A stretch of DNA of 20,366 bases, taken from positions 1-20,366 of IMG/VR virus record IMGVR_UViG_3300044577_000045. One strand, written 5' to 3'. A program made the translations under genes and the position numbers. Below the pieces are notes generated by a model, which saw only the letters and a list, made by a program, of their open reading frames with translations, was not told where the DNA came from and did no database searches. This stretch comes from a virus. Every line of letters begins with the position of its first letter. Within the stretch, counting starts at the first letter, position 1. Positions 1 through 6,555 of this stretch are shown one piece after another.

Positions 1-1
1 G

Positions 2-205
2 TTCGGCGGTCTTGCCTATTCGGCCAACGCCGGCCTTACCGACTTCGATGAAACGGGGCTCTCCGGATCGTATGGCGTCGGCGTTGAATTTCCACATGGC
101 TTCAGTTGCGAGGCTCGCCACCGATCGATGGTCAGACGAAAACCGGAAACTGTGACCAATGATGGTGGTTGTGAGTACAAGTATTATTTTGGGGAAAGAC
201 AATGA
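2..205 (+). CDS. Partial hypothetical protein, C-terminal 67 residues
   Basis: An open frame enters from the left edge and ends at the TGA at 203-205, overlapping the next start codon in an ATGA junction, which is typical of genuine neighbouring phage genes. The visible part begins FGGLAYSANAGL and has alternating small and aromatic residues (GLSGSYGVGVEF), as in the C-terminal strands of small outer-membrane beta-barrels. It then has an RHRS sequence and ends YKYYFGERQ. A lipid A deacylase-like (PagL) barrel is one possibility, because that family uses a His-x-Ser pair, but the match is too weak to assert. The true start and any signal peptide lie outside the window, so the function is not assigned. 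Confidence 0.55.
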   Translation, partial: FGGLAYSANAGLTDFDETGLSGSYGVGVEFPHGFSCEARHRSMVRRKPETVTNDGGCEYKYYFGERQ

Positions 206-495
206 CGAGTTTTCTTGCATTTTTGATCGGGCTTGGAATCGGCCTGTTTCTATTCATCGGTTATCTGTCATACCGAGCGTTGCGATCCGGGCATTGGGAC
301 ACAAGCAATTTGCTCAACGTCTTGCGACTGATTAGTTTCGTCGCTACGCACCCGGAGGTGTTTCCGTATTTAGTTGACTCACGGCTGTTGTCACAGCCGC
401 CTTTCGAGGTGGAACGGCGGGGCAAAAACACCAAAATGTGGCCGTTCTGGTATCTCCCACACGACGAATTTAAGGAGGTCGTGAAGACCATTTGA
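202..495 (+). CDS. Small single-pass membrane protein, unknown function
   Basis: A 97-residue protein starts at the ATG that overlaps the upstream stop, with the purine-rich sequence GGGGAAAG a few bases before it as ribosome binding site. Residues 3-25 form one clear hydrophobic helix (FLAFLIGLGIGLFLFIGYL) followed by basic residues, which suggests an inner-membrane protein with a soluble C-terminal domain of about 70 residues in the cytoplasm. The soluble part has no motif I recognise. Phages often carry such membrane peptides for superinfection exclusion or host take-over, but nothing in the sequence decides between these. It sits first in a run of small accessory genes. Confidence 0.6.
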   Translation: MTSFLAFLIGLGIGLFLFIGYLSYRALRSGHWDTSNLLNVLRLISFVATHPEVFPYLVDSRLLSQPPFEVERRGKNTKMWPFWYLPHDEFKEVVKTI

Positions 496-719
496 TGCGA
501 TCAATCACGAAATGGCGCGAGTGGAATCACGAAGGAAAGAATTATATATTCGTGACTTGTCCTGGTTGTGGAACGGAGTATCGACTGGACCATGACATCA
601 ACGTGCAGGGCGTTATTAACCCGAGCCTCGAGTGCCCTGGGACCAATTGCAATTTTCACGACACGGCCGTTTTGGTCGGCTGGCCCGGTTCGGGCGTGGG
701 GAAAAGTGGTAAAAAGTAG
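495..719 (+). CDS. Small zinc-ribbon-like protein
   Basis: A 74-residue protein starts at the ATG in a TGATG junction with the upstream gene. A GGAGG at 474-478 inside the upstream gene precedes it, though the spacing of 16 bases is long. A TTG at 492 would add one residue and shorten the spacing. Two Cys pairs, C22-P-G-C25 and the later C-P-G-T-N-C, are separated by about 20 residues, the layout of a zinc ribbon. The tail is Gly/Lys-rich. Such proteins may bind nucleic acid or a host polymerase, but no specific role can be read from the sequence. The stop TAG directly abuts the start of the HNH gene. Confidence 0.6.
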   Translation: MRSITKWREWNHEGKNYIFVTCPGCGTEYRLDHDINVQGVINPSLECPGTNCNFHDTAVLVGWPGSGVGKSGKK

Positions 720-1055
720 GTGCCTATAAAGCCTGAAAATGTTGATCGATATCCGGAAAATTGGAAGGAAATCGTCGCGCATATTCGCGAGCGATCTGGT
801 GACCGATGCGAAGGTTCACCTGCCTACCCTGATTGCAGGGCTGAGAATCGCGAACCGCATCCGGTCACTAGATCGAAGGTCGTTTTGACCGTGGGCCATC
901 TGGACCATACTCCTGAAAATTGCGACGACGATAATTTGAAACATTGGTGCCAGAGGTGCCATTTGACCTATGACGCAAAGCACCATGCGCAAACCGCGAA
1001 CCGGACGCGGCGTGAAGGCAGGGCAATTGATTGGATTGGTAGTGGGACGACGTAG
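720..1055 (+). CDS. HNH endonuclease
   Basis: A 111-residue protein starts at a GTG directly after the upstream stop, with GGGGAAAAG as a plausible ribosome binding site inside the upstream gene. It carries the HNH/McrA-type metal-dependent nuclease signature: GHLDH with H63, an asparagine in DNL at N72, and WCQRCH ending at H81. Further cysteines at the N-terminal side (RCEG and PDCRAE) probably complete a structural zinc site. The length and stand-alone architecture fit phage HNH nucleases. Many cos-type phages need an HNH nuclease beside the terminase for packaging, but this gene lies about 3 kb upstream of the terminase, so it may instead be a homing nuclease or act in recombination or host DNA degradation. 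Confidence 0.8.
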   Translation: MPIKPENVDRYPENWKEIVAHIRERSGDRCEGSPAYPDCRAENREPHPVTRSKVVLTVGHLDHTPENCDDDNLKHWCQRCHLTYDAKHHAQTANRTRREGRAIDWIGSGTT

Positions 1056-1083
1056 GAAGCCGTGTTGCACTCGCATTGAACAA

Positions 1084-1269
1084 ATGGCCTACGAAGTCGA
1101 GTGGTACGAGAAGCACGGCAAGTATCCGGATCGAATCAAGGAAGATAGCCTCGGGCATCGCTTTGTGGAGTGGGATCGAGGCTGGAATAGTCGGAATCAG
1201 TATCGACGAGAGACGATTTGGAAGCAGCTTGCCGATCATGTGCAATTCAGAATAACGGGAGTCAGATGA
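1084..1269 (+). CDS. Small hypothetical protein
   Basis: A 61-residue protein (MAYEVEWYEKHGKYPDRI...) is read from the ATG at 1084. The frame is open further upstream, with possible starts at 970 (ATG) and 1042 (GTG), but these would overlap the HNH gene, and the extra residues are Arg/Gly-rich and look like a shadow of it. No good Shine-Dalgarno is present before 1084, so the start is uncertain. The protein is rich in Trp, Tyr, Glu and Arg and looks compact and helical. No motif is recognised. It ends in an ATGA overlap with the DUF1508 gene. Confidence 0.5.
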   Translation: MAYEVEWYEKHGKYPDRIKEDSLGHRFVEWDRGWNSRNQYRRETIWKQLADHVQFRITGVR

Positions 1270-1457
1270 AATTTACGATTCAGAGAGACAAGGCCGCGAA
1301 GTGGCGTTGGAAATTGGTTGCGAACAACAACGAGATTGTTGCTTGTTCGAGCCAAGGATTCGCAAGGAAATTAGATTGCCAGATCAATTGCGAACTGACC
1401 TTCGATGGCCTCAGAGAAAACAAGGGCGCGTGGCACACTTACCGCGACTCGGATTGA
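1266..1457 (+). CDS. DUF1508 (YegP-like) domain protein
   Basis: A 63-residue protein starts at the ATG overlapping the upstream stop, with GGGAG just upstream as ribosome binding site. The sequence MKFTIQRDKAAKWRW followed by KLVANNNEIVACSS shows the pattern of the DUF1508/YegP domain: a beta strand, a K-W-R-W strand, then A-N-x-E-I-V-A-x-S-x-G. It contains one such unit, whereas bacterial YegP has two. The domain is a small alpha-beta fold with no firmly established biochemical role. In this phage it is an accessory gene lying between an unknown gene and the methyltransferase. The family assignment is fairly secure; the role is unknown. Confidence 0.7.
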   Translation: MKFTIQRDKAAKWRWKLVANNNEIVACSSQGFARKLDCQINCELTFDGLRENKGAWHTYRDSD

Positions 1458-1462
1458 CTGCA

Positions 1463-2206
1463 ATGGAGGTGCAGTTCGAAAAGTGCTTGTTCGATCCGGA
1501 ATTGATCCGATATCTATATCTGAATACCGGGATCGCCTTCAAACTTCTGTTTGGCTACCGGCCTCGCAGGGTGTCGGAGCTATTGCTTAGTGCCGAGTGG
1601 GATCGTGAAGCGCCGAAGACAGAGGGCGAGTACAACAACTTCTATCGAGAGTCGTTGCTGGTTACAGAGGAAGTCGCAGTGTGGCATCAGGAACGCAACG
1701 GTCAGCGATTGCGTCGAGTGATACATGCGGGGACGATTGCAAAACAACTTGGCCTGAATCGCTTCTGTGAGGTCGGCGCGGGGATCGGTACGGATGGCGT
1801 TGCGCTGGCTAGACTCGGGTTCGATTGTGCTTATCTGGCGGAAATCAATAAAAATTCATTGCAGATGATCGAGAAAATGCGCGACCTTGCGATGGTCGAG
1901 CTAATGATTGTCGATCTATCGAAGACGACGAAAGAATTGTCTCACCGGCATTTCGGGCCTGTCGATTGGCTGTACAGTTCAGATTTATTCGAACACATTC
2001 ACGATCTGGAACAGTGGCTCGATGGATGGATTCATAATTTTCGAGTCGTAATTGTTTATGCGCCGTTCGGGAAATCTGACAAGAACCACGCGCACACGGC
2101 ATATACAAAGCGCGAGTTCAACGCATTCATGTCGCGACAGGGATTCGAAAAGGTCAAAGTGCGCGGTCTAGGCATCCCGCCGATGGTTTACCTGCGTAGA
2201 GCATGA
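1463..2206 (+). CDS. Class I SAM-dependent methyltransferase
   Basis: A 247-residue protein is read from the ATG at 1463, five bases after the DUF1508 stop. The open frame continues upstream to 1301 but only as a shadow of the DUF1508 gene. A Rossmann SAM-binding motif I is seen at residues about 101-112 (CEVGAGIGTDGVALAR), an acidic end of strand 2 in YLAEIN, and a post-motif II/III strand in VDWLYSSDLFEHI near residues 168-180. This matches the methyltransferase type 11/12 superfamily. The target cannot be read. It lacks the PCQ motif of C5-cytosine methylases and has no clear DPPY of N6-adenine methylases, so it may methylate a small molecule, a sugar on modified DNA, or a protein. Its neighbours include ParB-N and TAGT genes. 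Confidence 0.75.
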   Translation: MEVQFEKCLFDPELIRYLYLNTGIAFKLLFGYRPRRVSELLLSAEWDREAPKTEGEYNNFYRESLLVTEEVAVWHQERNGQRLRRVIHAGTIAKQLGLNRFCEVGAGIGTDGVALARLGFDCAYLAEINKNSLQMIEKMRDLAMVELMIVDLSKTTKELSHRHFGPVDWLYSSDLFEHIHDLEQWLDGWIHNFRVVIVYAPFGKSDKNHAHTAYTKREFNAFMSRQGFEKVKVRGLGIPPMVYLRRA

Positions 2207-2221
2207 AAGGAGAGTGTTCGA

Positions 2222-2551
2222 ATGACTGAAAAATATATGGCATATGATGATGACCAAGCCCTTGCTGGCCCCGACACGCCACCAATGAAAACGATCATGG
2301 ATGTGATTCGGTATTGCATTACCGTGCACGAGCGGTTTGGAAATACGTGCGTGGCGGATGTTCGATTGAAGTGGGGAGCCTGTGCGTTGAACAGCATGGA
2401 TGCTTCGAAGAAAGATACTGCACGAATGGATCATCTGGAAAACGAACCGATGGATCAGACCGGAACACTTTTTCGAAAAAACATGAAGATTACTCGGCAA
2501 ACGATTGATGCAGCAATTGCCGCCGACCGGGACGATCAGGAACACACATGA
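2222..2551 (+). CDS. Hypothetical protein
   Basis: A 109-residue soluble protein starts at the ATG at 2222, preceded by a strong Shine-Dalgarno (AAAGGAGAG, about 9 bases upstream). The stop overlaps the next start in an ATGA junction. It is rich in Asp and Met and predicted to be mainly helical, with a central segment (MDVIRYCITVHERFGN) that could pack as a helix. No motif is recognised. The good ribosome site, and the coupling to the ParB-N gene, suggest it is made together with that protein and may be a partner, but this is inference. Confidence 0.6.
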   Translation: MTEKYMAYDDDQALAGPDTPPMKTIMDVIRYCITVHERFGNTCVADVRLKWGACALNSMDASKKDTARMDHLENEPMDQTGTLFRKNMKITRQTIDAAIAADRDDQEHT

Positions 2552-3180
2552 AAATTAGAATGCTGTCGCCCAAGTCGCTGACGCCGTACAACAAAAACCC
2601 ACGCGATAACTCGAAGGCAATCGAGGCTGTTGCGCAGAGCATCAAGGACTTCGGATTTAACCAACCCATCGTCGAGGACAAAGGCGTGATCGTTGTCGGT
2701 CATACTCGGCATTCGGCCGCGTTGCTTCTCGGATTGACTAAAGTCCCTGTCACCGATTGCAAGCATCTGACGAAGGCGCAGATTCGCGCATACCGGATCG
2801 CGGATAATCGGACCAACGAGAACAGCTTCTGGCTCGAAGTCGAACTTGCTGAAGAGTTGCTTGCGTTGAAACCGGAGCAAAGGAAATCGACTGCATTCAG
2901 TGACGACGAGCTGGACGAAATACTTGGCGCTGTCGAAGATGCCGTGCCGATTGTTGGCAAGGTTGAGTTCAGTCAGGAACTTTTAGAGTCGCGGAATTAC
3001 GTTGTGCTATATTTCGACAACGATGTTGATTGGCTTAACGCCAGGACGCATTTCAAATTGAAGTCTGTTTACAGTAAACGGTGTAACGGAAAGCCGTGGA
3101 GCAAGGGCATCGGTCGTGTTGTCGATGGTGCTAAATACCTGCGGAGGGTCACGAAAAATGTCAGTAAAAAAAAGCGATAG
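2548..3180 (+). CDS. ParB-N (ParB/Srx fold) domain protein with C-terminal extension
   Basis: A 210-residue protein. Residues 1 to about 100 are a ParB/sulfiredoxin-like N-terminal domain: the opening LSPKSLTPYNKNPRDNS is the usual strand plus N-P-R, followed by GFNQPIVEDKGVIVVGHTRH with the phosphate-binding G-H-T-R box at residues 51-54, and then IRAYRIADNRTNE. This family includes CTPases and nucleases, and stand-alone members are common in phages next to DNA methylases and base-modification genes. The helix-turn-helix of plasmid ParB is missing. Instead, residues about 140-200 form a compact extension (NYVVLYFDNDVDWL, later KPWSKGIGRVVDG). It overlaps the following gene by 23 bases. A role in DNA modification with the TAGT gene two positions downstream is inferred; plasmid partition is unlikely. 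Confidence 0.8.
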   Translation: MKIRMLSPKSLTPYNKNPRDNSKAIEAVAQSIKDFGFNQPIVEDKGVIVVGHTRHSAALLLGLTKVPVTDCKHLTKAQIRAYRIADNRTNENSFWLEVELAEELLALKPEQRKSTAFSDDELDEILGAVEDAVPIVGKVEFSQELLESRNYVVLYFDNDVDWLNARTHFKLKSVYSKRCNGKPWSKGIGRVVDGAKYLRRVTKNVSKKKR

Positions 3181-3469
3181 CGAGTACACGGATGCGAGAG
3201 GAAATCTGCACAAGCAGTTCGCAGATGGTCGGGCTGAAATCTACATTGGCGGCTATGACAAGGATACTGAGTATGTCGATGTCACGGATGAAGCAGATAA
3301 GGCTGTTAATCGCAAAAGGTTTTTGCGATATATCGAGCCTCCCGTTTCTGAAACGGTACTGCACCATGATCCGGAAATTGCGACCAGATATTTAGACTCA
3401 ACGCGGGAAATCGAAGATGATGGCGTGCCTGGAATAGATTCGCTCGACTCGGACGAAGATGAAAATTGA
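3158..3469 (+). CDS. Acidic hypothetical protein
   Basis: A 103-residue protein is read from the ATG at 3158, which has a good Shine-Dalgarno (GGAGGG about 11 bases upstream) inside the end of the ParB-N gene. An in-frame start at 3116 lacks such a site. The N-terminal part (DARGNLHKQFADGRAEIYIGG) looks like a beta hairpin. The C-terminal 40 residues are strongly acidic and end DSLDSDEDEN, as in DNA-mimic or chaperone-like tails. No family is recognised. It overlaps the glycosyltransferase start by 11 bases, so it is translationally coupled between the ParB-N and glycosyltransferase genes. Confidence 0.6.
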   Translation: MSVKKSDSEYTDARGNLHKQFADGRAEIYIGGYDKDTEYVDVTDEADKAVNRKRFLRYIEPPVSETVLHHDPEIATRYLDSTREIEDDGVPGIDSLDSDEDEN

Positions 3470-4205
3470 AATATTGTCACCGTCTTACCATCGCGCCGAT
3501 TCAGCTACCACTCAGGACTACTTACCTGTTTGCACCTATGTTGTTGCACGGTCTGAGAAAAAGGCTTACGAGTCAGCAGGAAGGCGAGTTATTGCCGTCC
3601 CGAATGACGTGCAGGGCAACGTCTGTCGCGTACGCAATTACATACTCGAACACTTCAACCCCGTTCTAATTCTCGACGACGATATTCGTCGCTTCGGTCG
3701 ATGGAATAAGCAAGAGAATTTGAAACTCGATACCGACGAGGCGATGGAGTTCATCGAACACGCATTCATTCTTGCGAAAGGATTTCGTGCGCGTATGTGG
3801 GGCATGAATCTGCTCCCGGACAAGGCAGCCTATCGAGAGTACACGCCCTTTGCTTTTCGTGCTGTCGTGCTTGGTCCCGTGCAGAGATTCACCAACATGG
3901 ATTTACGATATGACGAATCGCTGCCATTGAAAGAAGACTACGATTTGAGTTTGCAAGTGTTGAACAAATATCGGCGCACATTGCGATTCAATATGTATCA
4001 CTACGTTTGTGATCAGCACACGAATGTCGGGGGTTGCGCCACCTACCGAACGATGGATCGAGAACGCAAGCAGTTTTTGCTCCTGCAAAAAAAGTGGGGC
4101 AGCGATATCGTTCGGATCGACACCCAGGGCGGCCAAGTGAATCAGAAAAAGCTCACCAATTGGGACATCAACCCGGTCGTGCGCGTTCCGATTACTGGTG
4201 TCTGA
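3459..4205 (+). CDS. TAGT-like (TET-associated) glycosyltransferase
   Basis: A 248-residue GT-A-fold enzyme. The N-terminus (ILSPSYHRADSATT) is the nucleotide-sugar binding start typical of TET-associated glycosyltransferases. It is followed by the CRVRNYI segment and the metal-binding LILDDDI motif with Asp residues 73-75. A second acidic motif, PLKEDYDLSLQVL with E159-D160, is the expected catalytic-base region, and C-terminal HTNVGGC and KKWGSDIV segments also match my memory of that family. TAGT enzymes are known from phages and some eukaryotes, where they are predicted to glycosylate oxidised pyrimidines such as 5-hydroxymethylcytosine. The gene has a weak ribosome site and is coupled to the upstream gene. 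Its stop directly abuts the small terminase start. The acceptor could alternatively be protein. Confidence 0.75.
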   Translation: MKIEILSPSYHRADSATTQDYLPVCTYVVARSEKKAYESAGRRVIAVPNDVQGNVCRVRNYILEHFNPVLILDDDIRRFGRWNKQENLKLDTDEAMEFIEHAFILAKGFRARMWGMNLLPDKAAYREYTPFAFRAVVLGPVQRFTNMDLRYDESLPLKEDYDLSLQVLNKYRRTLRFNMYHYVCDQHTNVGGCATYRTMDRERKQFLLLQKKWGSDIVRIDTQGGQVNQKKLTNWDINPVVRVPITGV

Positions 4206-4796
4206 ATGGCCGGGCCCGATAGAAACGTCACCGGGAAAGTACTCGCTCATATTTTCGGAGTCACGGAGCGTTACATTCAGATTCTTGCGGCTGATGGAAT
4301 CATTTTCAAAGAGGGGCGCGGACGATATCGATTCATCGATTCGTTGATGGGCTATATCGTTTTTCTAAAAGCGGATCGCGATGGAACTCAAGTCGCAGGA
4401 GAAACCGCTTATGGCGACGCCAGGACACAGAAAATGCGCGCCGACGCCGACAAATCAATCATGGAAGCTGCGACACTTGCCGGTTCTCTAATCCCGGTCG
4501 ATATCGTTGCATATAGTTGGAATCACATGACAGGGGCGTTTCGCGCTAAACTTCTGAACCTGCCTAAAAAAACTGCGGCATTAGTCCAGCATGAGAACAG
4601 CTTCCGCAAGTGCCAGTCTGCTTTACAGTCCGCCATACATGAATGTTTGGCAGAATTATCACAGTACGAACCTCCCGCAAAGCATTTCGGAAACCTTGAG
4701 CAGTTCCTATCTGGCACCACCTCCCGACTTGACGATAAGCCAGTGGGCCGAAAAAAATCGAAAACTGTCAAGCGAAAGCAGCGCAGAGCCGGGTAA
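4206..4796 (+). CDS. Terminase small subunit, lambda Nu1-like
   Basis: A 196-residue protein (lambda gpNu1 has 181) starting immediately after the glycosyltransferase stop. The N-terminus holds a winged helix-turn-helix (VTGKVLAHIFGVTERYIQILAADGIIF followed by a KEGRGRYRF wing), which in lambda recognises the cos region. Residues 70-150 are helical, as in the dimerisation region (ADADKSIMEAATLAG). The C-terminal tail is very basic (GRKKSKTVKRKQRR) and is encoded within the overlap with the large subunit. In the family this subunit recruits the large subunit to viral DNA. The position directly before a GpA-like gene supports the call. The ATG has no clear Shine-Dalgarno and probably relies on coupling. 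Confidence 0.85.
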   Translation: MAGPDRNVTGKVLAHIFGVTERYIQILAADGIIFKEGRGRYRFIDSLMGYIVFLKADRDGTQVAGETAYGDARTQKMRADADKSIMEAATLAGSLIPVDIVAYSWNHMTGAFRAKLLNLPKKTAALVQHENSFRKCQSALQSAIHECLAELSQYEPPAKHFGNLEQFLSGTTSRLDDKPVGRKKSKTVKRKQRRAG

Positions 4797-6555
4797 TTGG
4801 TCGAACGATAGAGCGCCTTATCAACCGGGCATGATGGATGCTTGCGGCGAAGAGGAGACGACTGACGTTACTTTTATGACTTCATCGCAGGTCGGCAAGA
4901 CTGAAATCATAAATAACGTGCTCGGCTACCACATAGACCAAGACCCATGTCCGCTGATGATCGTGTTTCCGACAAAGGAAATCGGACAAGCGTATTCGAA
5001 GGACCGACTTGACCCGATGATCCGCGATAGCGGCCTTGACACGAAGGTTGCGCAATCTGGATCGAAAAAAAAAGAGAACACCGTTCTGCATAAGTCATTT
5101 CCGGGAGGGCACGTTACGATCAGTGGCGCGAACAGTCCCGCCTCGCTGAGTTCGCGGCCGATCCGAGTCGTGCTATGCGACGAGGTTGATCGATTCCCGT
5201 ACAGCGCTGGCGAAGAGGGCGATCCGGAGCAGTTGGCATTCAAACGAACGCAGACGTTTTACAACAAGAAGCGCATCGACACTTCGACTCCGACGATTAA
5301 AGGATTGAGCCGAATCGAGGCACGCTTCAAGGCTGGTGATATGCAAAAATACTTCGTGCCGTGCCACAAGTGCGGTCATTGTCAGGAACTTGTTTGGAAG
5401 CAAGTCAAATTCAAAAAGGACGATAAGCGGATCGATCCGTATTACGACTGCATCAGTTGCAAGGCACACTGGAACGAAGCGCAGAAACGAAAGAATGTTG
5501 CGCGAGCCGAAGATGTAGAGGGCGGTGGCTGGATCGCGACGAACGACAAAGGCGCTGCCGGACATCGCTCATTCACTATTTGGGAAATCTATTCGCCGTG
5601 GTCGACGATGGACGAAATTGTCGAAGCATTTTACGCGGCAAAGGAAAACCCACTCAAGCTGCAAACATTCGTGAATACCGTCCTTGCTGAGAGTTGGGAG
5701 GAAAGCGGAGAAACCTTGTCGAGCAATAAATTGTTTCATCGCCGCGAGCGATATCCGGTCGACGGTGATGGCGAGCGTGTTGTGCCGAAGGACGTTCTGT
5801 TGCTGATCGCGGGAGTCGATATACAAAAGAATTGGATCGAGGGCGAGGTCGCTGGCTTCGGGCGCGGCGAAGAGTGGTGGGGAGTCGACCATTGGAAAAT
5901 ACCGGGGGATACGGAATCTGGTGAGGTGTGGCAGGAACTTGCGGAGCGACTGGAAGTGACCTATGGGCACCAGTCCGGCCACATTCTGAAAATCGCTGCG
6001 ACCGGGATCGATTCAGGACACCGGACCAACACCGTGTATCGATTCTGCGCAGAGAGGTCACAGCGTCGAGTCTGGGCCATGAAGGGCAGAGGCGGTGAGG
6101 GAGTGCCAATCGCGTCGCCACCGACCAAGAAAAAGACAACAATACCGGGAATGCCGGTTGACCTATACACGGTCGGAACGGATCAAGCGAAATCGAGCAT
6201 TTACGCGAGGTTGAAGCTACGAAGGCCGGGGCCTGGTTACTGCCATTTTCACACGGACTATACCGAGGCGTTTTTCGAAGGTCTGACCGCGGAAAAAGCA
6301 CTGACCGTTTACACGAAAGGGTTCCCGAAATTGGTATGGCGAAAACCTCCGGGCGTTGCGAATGAACCGCTAGATATTCGGGTCTATCAATTTGCTTGCC
6401 TCGCAATTCTTAATCCTGTTTGGAGTGCGTTGCAAAAAAGGCTAGAATCCGAGCCACCGGAGGAAGCGAAAGCGGACGACGATGAAAAACCCGAAAAAAA
6501 GCGGCGCAAAAAAAGACGTAAGCGTCGCTCTGGCTTTGTTGGAGGCTTGAGCTAA
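4639..6555 (+). CDS. Terminase large subunit, GpA family
   Basis: A 638-residue protein from the ATG at 4639; lambda gpA has 641, which supports this start over the in-frame ATG at 4591. It is the ATP-driven packaging motor and nuclease that cuts and threads DNA into the prohead. The Walker A motif is SSQVGKT (residues 82-88), and the Walker B motif is VVLCDEVDRF with D181-E182. A zinc-ribbon insert follows with C242-HK-C245 and C271-IS-C274. The nuclease domain starts near LIAGVDIQKN, with TGIDSGH and a C-terminal PLDIRVYQFACLAIL helix as in gpA. The C-terminus carries a Lys/Arg-rich tail (KKRRKKRRKRR). The frame overlaps the small subunit gene by 158 bases. The stop overlaps the next ATG. 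Confidence 0.93.
   Translation: MNVWQNYHSTNLPQSISETLSSSYLAPPPDLTISQWAEKNRKLSSESSAEPGNWSNDRAPYQPGMMDACGEEETTDVTFMTSSQVGKTEIINNVLGYHIDQDPCPLMIVFPTKEIGQAYSKDRLDPMIRDSGLDTKVAQSGSKKKENTVLHKSFPGGHVTISGANSPASLSSRPIRVVLCDEVDRFPYSAGEEGDPEQLAFKRTQTFYNKKRIDTSTPTIKGLSRIEARFKAGDMQKYFVPCHKCGHCQELVWKQVKFKKDDKRIDPYYDCISCKAHWNEAQKRKNVARAEDVEGGGWIATNDKGAAGHRSFTIWEIYSPWSTMDEIVEAFYAAKENPLKLQTFVNTVLAESWEESGETLSSNKLFHRRERYPVDGDGERVVPKDVLLLIAGVDIQKNWIEGEVAGFGRGEEWWGVDHWKIPGDTESGEVWQELAERLEVTYGHQSGHILKIAATGIDSGHRTNTVYRFCAERSQRRVWAMKGRGGEGVPIASPPTKKKTTIPGMPVDLYTVGTDQAKSSIYARLKLRRPGPGYCHFHTDYTEAFFEGLTAEKALTVYTKGFPKLVWRKPPGVANEPLDIRVYQFACLAILNPVWSALQKRLESEPPEEAKADDDEKPEKKRRKKRRKRRSGFVGGLS

Noticed and set aside
675-716. 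GSGVGKS at the end of the zinc-ribbon protein resembling a P-loop
   Set aside because: The first Gly of the Walker A spacing is missing and the protein ends three residues later, so no ATPase fold is possible.
970-1083. Longer start for the small gene ending at 1269
   Set aside because: It would overlap the HNH gene by 86 bases and adds an Arg-rich shadow sequence. It cannot be fully excluded because the ATG at 1084 has no clear ribosome site.
1301-1462. N-terminal extension of the methyltransferase frame starting at 1301
   Set aside because: It overlaps the DUF1508 gene completely in another frame, and its sequence shows no family features; the ATG at 1463 directly after that gene gives the normal fold.
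2548-3180. Plasmid or prophage partition gene (parB)
   Set aside because: There is no helix-turn-helix, no ParA partner and no visible parS-like repeat; the stand-alone ParB-N type in phages fits better.
5654-6406. 250-residue reverse-strand open frame inside the large terminase gene
   Set aside because: It is Arg/Ser/Pro-rich antisense of a conserved gene, with no family features or ribosome site; the same holds for other reverse-strand frames in the window.
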